Shown in pieces: positions 20,649-29,231 of a stretch of 29,231 nucleotides of DNA. The DNA comes from Amphimedon queenslandica (Eukaryota > Porifera > Demospongiae > Haplosclerida > Niphatidae). The DNA lies in the NCBI RefSeq assembly GCF_000090795.2, contig NW_003546914.1:12498-41728 (forward strand). Reading direction: 5' to 3'. The notes below the pieces were generated by a model, which did not search any database, was not told the DNA's origin, and saw only the letters and a list, made by a program, of their open reading frames with translations. Position 1 is the stretch's first letter, and the number at the start of each line of letters is the position of its first letter. Made by a program: the position numbers and the translations under genes.

Positions 20649-23600
20649 TCAATGTGGCATATGTTCATAAACATCTTCAGGTGATGCTTGACATTCATCA
20701 TAAACTCCTTCATCCTCTTCACTTAGTTTAGTCCTGTGCATTTCATATGGTTCACAGGCTTGCATTGAAATATCATCATCAGCTCTATCAGTATAATATC
20801 TGTATAATAGTAAGAAATATGATAGAATAGACTAACTTTGTTTGCTTGTTAATGATGCATGGACTTTTTAAATTCTTTCTACAGAAAAACAATAATAATT
20901 ATATTGTTTATAATAATGCAAACTATACCTTATAAAGCAGAAGATGTGAATAACAATACTGACAGTTAGTAAAATACACAATAAACTTACAAACAGACCA
21001 AGACCAATAACACTATTCGATGTATCACTCACTGATGGAAAGCAAGGTGGCAATGTCTGATTAGCGATAAGTGTCCACTCTCCATATCCTTTATCAGTGT
21101 ATGCACGTACACCAAAAATATAACAAGACATATCATTAAGATCAGTTATGATGATCAATGCATTGGATGAGTTAAGAAGTTGTGATATTTCAGTATTAAA
21201 GCCATCATCATCTACCTTCATACAGCTACCACCAGACTGTAAGATATGATATCCTATCTCATATGTGATAATGGGATAGTCATGTGGAATGAAACTGGGT
21301 ACACTCCATGAGATAACAGCCCATGTAGTGTCCATGATACTGGATACTGAACCAACTGGACCAGGTACTAAATAGAGACACATTCTCACAGAACTGATAT
21401 AGTATCATTAATAATTACTCACCTATTCCAATTCTGATTACAATAGGATCACTGAAGGGACCTCTTCCAACAGAATTGACAGCAGCTACACTGATGTTAT
21501 ACTCAGTACCAAACACTAGATCATTCAATATGATATATCTCTCAGTACTGGTGAGGTTGTATGTGATACTACTGTTACTGATCATCACTGTATAGCCTGT
21601 GATTAGACCATTACGTTCAAAACATTTGACCTCATTCCAAGTGAGATTATTATTTGGTTGTGATAAAAACAGAGAGTATGGTACACCAGTAGGAGCTAAA
21701 AAATCAAAAGAAAGTATAATAATGTTAATGCATGTACATATACCTTTTGACAACAAAGTATCCTTATAAACTGACTTAGGATCAGATCCTCCTAGTACAT
21801 TACCAGCTCTCACTGTGACAGTACAGTTCATACCACTGTACAGATCTACATGTGCATGCATTAATGTATAACTGTATGTTGTAGTGGACTGATGAGGAGC
21901 AACAGAAACTGTAGCAATCACTGATGATAACTGGGGACAAGATGGAGTATAGGAGATGGTGTAGTATGTTACATAGTTATCACTACTGGGAATAGTCCAT
22001 TTCACTGTAATACCAGTGGTTGAGACATTAGATACTGAGAGACTAGTTACTGGACTAGGAACTACAACATATATAAATTACACTCTCTCAATGATAATAT
22101 TAACTCACCATCAAATTTTAACACTGTTACTGTACTATTAACTGAAGGAAGATCTATATATGAGTACACACTGATGGTATAGGTACTCATTGGTGAGAGA
22201 TTTGTTAGTACAATTTCATCTTCACTGGTAGATACTACATTCCTGGTTACACCTCCAGTAGTATACTCAATCACATATCCATTAGTCTCTGATGAAATTG
22301 CCCACTTCATTTTGATACTAGTAGCATTTAATATAAACCCTCTCACATTATTTGGAGGACCACTAGGAGCTATAGAAAAGAGACAAAGGTATCTACTATT
22401 GATTAAAGTATAATCATACCATGTAATATCACAGATTGACTGTAGTTGACTCCTCCAATCATTGCTATACAGGTAACATTAACTGACACTCCCAGTGGAT
22501 CAGGATATACCAGTAGTGTGTTGTTGTATGTCAGGACATCAATTGATGAATAGTTTGAGTTACTCTTCATCACTCCATTCACTAACCAGTAAACATCAGT
22601 TGAAGGATTAATATCAGTAGTTGTGAGACAATCAATACAATATTGAATGTTATTGAGTTGCGTAATGGATGAGACTAGTGTCCAATTGATTGAATTAATA
22701 ACTAGAAATACATCAACAATGTTACAAGTACATTAAAAGGTGCAGTAGCAATACCTGGTAAAGTCTGTACACTGATTGAACTACTAGCAGGTCCCAGTAA
22801 TTGTTGATAGGCTCTGACTGTGATGTTATAAGTTGTTCCTCCTCTCAGTCCATTCAGTGTGATTGTATTATTACTACTTCCCTCCACCTGTACTGTCTGC
22901 ACAGTGTCTGTGTCACTAGTGACATTGACTACATATCCATCAACATCAGATGAATCAAGTGCAGTCCAACTGACAGTGATAGTAGTAGCTGTCTTGCTGA
23001 CCTCAGTAAGAGAAGAGGGAGCAGTTGCTGGAGCTGAAACTACGTAAATTATTGTCAATTAAACATTATTACTCACCAGTTACTGAAATGTATCTGTTCC
23101 TCATTACTGGGACATAAATGCTTAGACCAAAGTGTAAGTAAAATCTGTACACGTGATCCCCATTGTTGTTAGATTGACTCAGTATTCCACTAGTAATACT
23201 CTCTCCATTCCAAGTAACAGTTAGAGCATAATCATATGATCCATTACTCTGGTGTAGTAATACTTCATTACCAATGCTACAACTATATCCAGACCGTCCA
23301 CTGCAGAGACCAGCAGTTATTGCAACACTATTACTGCCATACTCATAGTACCACTTAGCACTATTTAAGTAAACATGATTTGGCTCACCAACTTTAATAG
23401 CATGCAGTGTGTATGTTTGAGGTAGAACTGTTATATCTGAAGGAAGGTCAACTGTAACTTCTGCTATCTCTGCCCATCCTATATATACAGTAAATCAATG
23501 ACAAATGACAGCATCATGTTACAAGAAATCTTACTGAATATATTAACATATATACTGTGATTGGCAGTTGAACAATCAGTTGGTAGACAACACTTGTAAA

Positions 23601-25121
23601 ATCCTTCTTGACTACCTAGTCCTACAATGGCAGGATAATAAAGACTGAGAGTAGCATCAGGTGAAGTGACATTAGTACAAAGAAGAGGATCATTGTTATT
23701 ATCAATGTTACAGTCAACGGGATCATCAGGATCAGCAACTCTAACCCACTGACCAGTAGTTAGACTAGTACCAGGTAACACACAAGATATAGATTTAGCA
23801 ACTGAAGTGATATTACTATCCCAAAAATATGATCCATTAGGGTAACAATTTCCGTTATATGCTAAATGGATACCTGTACATTTGAAATACAATTACTGGT
23901 AATGTTATTATCAAAGTACCTTCTTTCTGACAAAGAGTTAATACACTGATTGTACTAGCAGGTCCTAGTAATTGTTAATTGATAGGCTCTGACTGTGATG
24001 TTATAAGTTGTTCCTCCTCTAAGTCCATTCAGTGTGATTGTACTATTACTACTTCCCTCCACCTGTACTGTCTGCACAGTGTCTGTGTCACTAGTGACAC
24101 TGACTACATATCCATCAGCATCAGATGAATCAAGTGCAGTCCAACTGACAGTGATACTGTTGATTGTTTTTTTGACCTCAGTAAGAGAAGAGGGAGCAGA
24201 CGCTGGGACTAATAGTTATACATGTGTACATAATTATTAGCATATCCTTACATTACCTTTTATTGTTAAATTGCGTATTCTATTATGTGCATGATAAGGA
24301 TTATCCAGTAAATTGCAGTGATACATTTGATCTCCAATGGTTGATTGATTACTTGATCCATTACTGATGACAGTCATTCCATCCCATGTAATATTAGCAG
24401 TATATCCTACTGTGTATGTACTACTAACTAGCACAGTACCAGAGCAGGTATTAGAAGCATCACTACATCCAGTGTAATTGGCCAGTGTATTATTACCAAT
24501 GCTCATACTCATATCATACGCACGATATCCAATTTTGACACAACTCAGTTTGTATTCCTGAGGATATACTGTCATATCAGAAGGAAGATCAGCAACAGTA
24601 AATGATTCTATCTGTGCAAATCCTACAAATGAAAAAGTACTACATAATACATGTATAAGGTGAATCTTACTGAATATATTAGCAAAGATGATGTTAGTGT
24701 TTGGATCTGAACAATCAGTGGGTAGACAACACTTGTACCATCCATCACCAGGTATCTGAAGATAAAGGTAGTTATTAGTGATGGGTATGTGAACACTAAG
24801 ATTAGCACCAGACCCAACAGTACAAAAAACATTCGAATTGCTACCAGGACAAGGAACTGTTCCATTAGGACCAATCCATTTTCCACCATTTAGAGTAGCA
24901 CCAGGTAATACACACTCTAGTGGAGTTGGGCTAATTCTCTCATCATGAAAATATGATCCATTGGAATAACAGGTTCCATTATGCCTCAGGTAGATACCTA
25001 TAAAACCTATACAGTTGTTATTATACACATTCAGTGTCTTACCTGAGGAAGGGGGACATTGACTAATAACTTCACTGACACTCAACAAGAAGACAATGGA
25101 CAGTGCTAAAGCTGAAATCAT
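20649..25121 (-). CDS. Ig-like/FN3 single-pass receptor with tyrosine-rich tail
   Basis: Exons: 25121-25043, 24997-24671, 24622-24257, (24208-23920, frameshifted), 23873-23535, 23478-23077, 23033-22755, 22701-22420, 22369-22109, 22061-21744, 21695-21423, 21367-20929 and 20799-20649. Leaving out the bracketed exon gives 1,171 residues in one frame. The signal peptide is MISALALSIVFLLSVSEVIS. Two related pairs of Ig-like modules follow (GWYKCCLPTDC and GFYKCCLPTDC), then FN3 (SSLTEVSKTATTITVSWTAL), another Ig-like exon (VYWLVNG, VNVTCIA), four FN3 domains, a transmembrane helix VIGLGLFVSLLCILLTVSIV and a ~50-residue tail. The tail has four Tyr contexts, including EGVYDEC and DVYEHMP (YxxM). Most extracellular exons are phase 1-1, typical of shuffled domains. 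N-glycosylation sequons are abundant. It is probably a cell-surface adhesion or signalling receptor; the ligand is unknown. Confidence 0.85.
23920..24208 (-). pseudogene. Frameshifted duplicate FN3 exon inside the receptor gene
   Basis: This exon is nearly identical in DNA to the FN3 exon at 22755-23033 (both carry VTSDTDTVQTVQVEGSSN and NGLRGGTTYNITVRAYQ). A 4-bp AATT/TTAA insertion near 23975-23981 shifts frame and gives a TAG at 23955-23957. Its length is 289, where 285 would keep phase 1-1. Both splice sites look intact (TTAG acceptor, GTACTT donor). If included, the product would be about 341 residues and secreted; if skipped, the receptor frame is unaffected. Confidence 0.8.
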
Positions 25122-25665
25122 TTTAAGAGTTCACTGTCTCATGTACTATCTGAATATAATTTGCATTTCAAGAAATAATGGCAACATTTTAAAAGTAAAC
25201 AAAACAAGTCAAGCATTCAAGCATGTGCACATTATACTGCGCAGTCATTGATAGCAGATCCAGCAAGTGTCATAGCATGTGCAGGTTTATGTTAGATTTG
25301 TTTATTGTTTTCACACGGATTGGTGGTCAGTAGGTCTATCACTATGGTCTATTTGTCACAATCTAGTAGTTTATAGATTGTGACTGGTGTTAGTGGCATG
25401 ATTGCCTCATGCTATAGCACTGTATGCTATAATAGTAAAATTGTCTACTATGCAATGTCAACTTTAGACTAATAATAAGAATGTACAATTTACATATTAA
25501 AATTACTACATCTATGAATCAAATTTGTGTCATCATAGACTATATGTACATAAGACAGTACAGTGCATAAGGATCTATTCTTATGTACATACTCTATTGT
25601 TCTATTCCTCATTTTTAGTTCTTTATTAGTCTCTCTCCCTCTCTCTCTCTCTCTCCTCTCATTAG
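25122..25665. other. Receptor 5' flank and junction with the NUBP2 3' half
   Basis: No gene found. Contents: receptor upstream sequence, a 12-bp inverted repeat TATGTACATAAG (25543-25554 with 25580-25591, 25-nt loop), and a CT tract ending at the acceptor ATTAG (25665) of the next NUBP2 exon. I searched by eye for the missing NUBP2 middle exons and saw none. Confidence 0.5.
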
Positions 25666-26438
25666 GAATGTACTAATGTATTTTCTACTGGAGGAGGTGA
25701 AGAATTAGCTAAACAATGTCAAGTCCCTTTCCTAGGTAATGGTTCATTATAATGGAGACACTCCAGTACATGTACACATGGCACTACCTTATAAGGAAGG
25801 GTATATTAGGAAATGTTCATGTCACTTAAGTTAATGAATTTCTGGTAATACAACATACATTGTATTACGTGTACTTGTTAATTAAAAGAGTTAAAATGTG
25901 CACCTTTAAAATAGAAGTTACCCACCCATCATTAATTACTTATTATTATTATTATTATCACCATCATTATTATTTTGACAAGAAATAAAACAGGTTAAAA
26001 ACACATACACCGTAGATGTATTAAAAGAATTATTATATTATTATTTTTAAAATAAGTTTTATTATTATTATTATTATTATCATTACTACCACCATCATTA
26101 TTATTACCACTATCACTATTAACAAAAGAAAAGAAACACTTAGATGTAGGATAGATCATGCATATGTATAATATAGAAAATGGAATAGAGAGAGGTGGAA
26201 TAGAGGAAGAAAAAAACAATTGGCCAGATTAGTTATAGTTAATTTTGTTTAAATTGACATTATAAGTGATAGAGGTGAACTGTCCATCATTTTGACTGAC
26301 CGCCACTTTGTACAGGAACCCCTCAGGCATAGGATATTATTATTATTATTATTATTATTTTATTGTTAATTAGGACGTATACCAATTGATCCATTGCTGG
26401 TTCATGATGTTGACAAAGCATTAAAAACAAGTGAATAG
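25666..26438 (+). pseudogene. NUBP2: NUBP2-like 3' half (two exons)
   Basis: Exon 25666-25735 encodes ECTNVFSTGGGEELAKQCQV then PFL, and joins in phase 1 to 26374-26438, encoding GRIPIDPLLVHDVDKALKTS and a stop. These match the region after the NUBP2 CxxC motif (CTxCxxVFSxGGGEELA ... VPFLG ... PLDP). The last ~30 family residues (the FP.SP.. tail) are missing, so this end is probably decayed too. It lies in the same order and orientation as the 5' half, 6.3 kb away, with a complete receptor gene on the opposite strand between them. Confidence 0.8.
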
Positions 26439-26836
26439 TCATTAACCACCAGACAATCAATCAATGGTATTATTAATTCATTATTAATTAATTAATTTTA
26501 TTAACTTTGTATTCACATAAATGACCAGCTCCATATCTTTGTCTTATTTTACACTTTACATAGCTACATGTATAATGTGCAGTAAGTGGAGTTGCATTTA
26601 TTGCAAGCCTATATAAACAGAACTTCCATGATTCCATCTCTTCTTCGTTGCTCTTGAATTTGTGTTACCTAAGCAGTTTATATTTTAAAATGAATAATCA
26701 CACTATAACAATAATACTAATCATGCTAACAATAAAGATTATGCTATATAGCTATACTGTAAATAGCAATCATAGTTTAGTGTATGCATAGATAATTGTA
26801 AATCTAATAAAGTACATGTTAATTCAACTCTCCACT
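26439..26836. other. Convergent spacer
   Basis: AT-rich with no supported gene. A TTTATT at 26597-26602 reads as AATAAA on the minus strand, about 235 bp past the stop of the right-edge gene, and could be its polyadenylation signal. Confidence 0.4.
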
Positions 26837-29231
26837 TTAACCAAAATCAATGCCCACTATAGTAAAAATATCTGCTACTTCGTCCCCACACTGATACTGA
26901 ATAACTCTTTTAAATTTAGTTAGAGTCATTTGATCCCATCTGTCATTCAGTTTAATAACGACTGGTTTTGTTTGATTGCTAGTGGTTGGTGAGGCTGCTG
27001 CTAGTAATGATGACAATTTCTCCTTGATTATTGATCGTATGTGCTTCAACTGTGATGATTCTGAGAATTTATCAACACTATCAATGTATTGAGTTAGCTC
27101 AATTTGTGCATTTTCTGAAAGGTAAGTGTCTGTCAAGTGTTTAAGTACACCACAGTTAAAGAAATCATAATGAGGCTGAAGAGAATCAAATAACTCATCA
27201 ACATCACCATATTTCAAACTGGATACTTGAATGCCTAAATAAATAGCTGCTCTTCTAGCTACATCTTGAAGCTTCACTTTACCCTTTTCCACCAGCTCCT
27301 CAAACTCCCCTCTCAGTTGGAAATCAAGAGATGCAAAACGAGAACTTAGATGTCCAATATTGGTAGCAACTTCACCCTTTGAACTGAGCTCAATGACAGT
27401 AGTAGGAGTAGATGATTGTGATCCAGTGATTATTGGTTGTGGTGTGTGAGATTGTGCAGTGACATCCACTGGTTGAAGTGGTTCTTACTGACTGATGGTT
27501 GCTGTTCTAGATTAGGATCAACATGACCACCTTTCATTTCTATTATAGATTAAAATAATTAAGACAATAATGCATACTAATAAGACAACAACAATAAATA
27601 TGAAAATATTAAGGCTCCACTCCTCCCCACGCTCTAATGTGAAAATACAAATTCACCAATAAGGGCTTTGATTAACAACCATTAATGCATCTTACTTAAT
27701 TTTTCCAATAGTTGATATGGCATGTTGTTAAGTCCTACTTTCTTTAGTGATGTAATGAGAGAAGAGAACGCACTGTTAGGATTAGGATGACACTCAAGTG
27801 TTGCTAGTACTGAAGAGAATATTTTATTAGCTCTATCATAAGGAGTGAGTCCAATGGTTACAACAGTGACATATACTTCTTTAGGAATGAGACCAGATGA
27901 AAAGAGATGATTATTTAATTGTAAAATAATTGGAGCATTTCCTGCAAAAAGATCAACAAGATCAGTTAACATCTCTTTCATTGTAATGTATTCTGGTGAC
28001 ATTGCAGAATCTTCCAAAGGTTCTAATGTTGGTTGTGGGCCTCTTGAATCTATTCACACACCAAAAATAAACAATAATACATAAAAAATAATCATTCAAT
28101 GAAATATGTGTATTATTTGTTTCAGAAAATTATTGTGAATACAATGCATTATGATTATACTTTATGTTTGTCTTTCTAAGCAATTAAATGTAGAATTATA
28201 TTTTTTGTCAAATATCCAAAAGCCATGCATACCCTTGACGCCTCAAAATGAAGGTGCATTTGATTATCATATTGTTAATAGTTGATATTTTTATTGGTCG
28301 TTATTAGATATTAAGAAAATTGACCATATTGCCATCATATTTAAACAGTCCTATTGTGATGAAGCTGAGATGAAGACATTGTTCTTTATGTTACTCATAC
28401 CAAGAGCAAATAAAATTAGGGTTAAGAACTTACACTGACCTCTTGTCAATACAATGTTTATTTTCTCAATATTAGACATTACTCCTCTCATTGTTACAGG
28501 ATAATTTAATTCCTTAACTATGCCTTCATCAGTTGTGGCTGTGATTGTAACTAGACACTCTGGAAATTGAGGAGGAGACATGCTTCCATATTCCTCAATA
28601 TCATACCTACTGGCCTAACATATACACAACACATTAAACATTATGTTAATTATTAGTTCCTACAACTTACTATTACTGGAGTTTTATGAGGTCTTATTGA
28701 CCAACCTTTAGGTACTGTTTCATTAAAACATAACTCAATGTATCCATCAGCATCATTGAATGTAAAAGAAAAAGAATCACCAAGTTCAGCACTGTTAAAT
28801 TTATCATTTATGTACTATGATTTCTTGAAAATAAATGCACAAAGTATACTATACTATATACCGATTTAACTCTGCTTAGAGTTTTATCAAAAATTATTCT
28901 CATCAACCATTCCAGTCCTGGTCTTTTAACTTCGTACAGTACTTGACCATAGTACATTCTTAATGTAGGCAGCATATCTAAATGATAACAACATGAATGT
29001 AATAGACCCCATGACAAACATCTTTTACATTGAGTACATACTATGATCCTAATGGGACAATTTATCATAGTGATGGCGCATACATGATGTACATGCACAC
29101 AACCCCATTAAAGGAATATACATAATAATGCTGACCTTTTCCTATCCTCTTAGCTATTGATTTGTAGGCCTCATTTTCCTCAAGTACTGCAACTAGTGAA
29201 GAGATCAATTCAGGTCTTTTATTAATAGATA
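26837..29231 (-). CDS. Multidomain helical (death-fold-like) protein, 5' end outside window
   Basis: Exons: 29231-29136 (partial), 28977-28862, 28814-28671, 28614-28440, 28049-27696 and 27468-26837, in consistent phases. The first exons are mixed helical (RPELISSLVAVLEENEAYKS, LPTLRMYYGQVLYEVKRPGL). Next comes a beta-rich region (GDSFSFTFNDADGYIELCFN, CLVTITATTDEGIV). A helical module follows (MKEMLTDLVDLFAGNAPIIL, GLIPKEVYVTVV, AFSSLITSLKKVGL), whose spacing suggests a CARD/death-fold-type bundle. The last exon holds a second helical module (KVKLQDVARRAAIYLGI, LQPHYDFFNCGVLKHLTDTY) and a C-terminal tail. Death fold is a guess from pattern, not a recognised family; innate signalling would be inference. 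The last junction is uncertain: an acceptor at 27469 keeps frame, while the stronger-looking acceptor at 27540 reads MKGGHVDPN and runs to a stop at 27390. Confidence 0.6.

Noticed and set aside
22859..24240. Plus-strand ORFs starting MIVLLLLPSTCTVCTVSVS
   Set aside because: They are the antisense of the two FN3 exons of the minus-strand receptor.

Overview
This window is nuclear DNA of an animal. It is AT-rich with short GT-AG introns and many simple repeats. Intact CUL3 and TAF9 orthologues indicate Metazoa. The compact AT-rich style, the fibronectin-III/Ig receptor with a tyrosine tail and the death-fold-like protein suggest a demosponge such as Amphimedon, but that last step is inference. 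I built exon models by hand from splice signals and reading-phase agreement, so coordinates are predictions.

Layout, left to right. 1-2978 (+): the 3' end of a WD40-repeat gene whose introns carry a ~178-bp satellite, a MITE-like element and CT microsatellites. 3372-7068 (-): TAF9. Its first intron (2,870 bp) holds two small membrane-protein genes on the same strand (4737-5198 and 5815-6376) and a 61-bp hairpin insertion with 9-bp direct repeats. 7069-7280: a divergent promoter with two TCACGTGA boxes. 7281-14780 (+): a complete 20-exon CUL3 (763 aa). 15023-17564 (-): a complete nine-exon leucine-rich-repeat gene resembling LRRC63 (485 aa), convergent with CUL3. 17565-17629: a second very short divergent promoter with TCACGTGA.

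17630-19382 (+) and 25666-26438 (+) are two halves of a NUBP2-like P-loop ATPase gene. It has a 2-bp frameshift, an in-frame TAG and missing middle exons, so I call it a pseudogene. The ~6.3 kb between the halves holds a 178-bp satellite array and a complete gene on the minus strand (20649-25121). That gene encodes a single-pass receptor with Ig-like domains, FN3 domains, a transmembrane helix and a short tail rich in tyrosines. One of its FN3 exons (23920-24208) is a recent duplicate with a 4-bp frameshift. It is phase 1-1, so skipping it restores the full reading frame and including it would give a short secreted form. 26837-29231 (-): the 3' part of a multidomain protein with helical, possibly death-fold, modules; it runs off the right edge.

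Functional links are limited. CUL3 (ubiquitin ligase scaffold) and TAF9 (TFIID/SAGA histone-fold subunit) share a divergent promoter. The receptor and the right-edge protein fit surface signalling or immunity, but nothing shows that they act together. The main points for a second look are the broken NUBP2 locus, the genes nested in TAF9, the frameshifted FN3 exon and the dispersed intronic 178-bp satellite.
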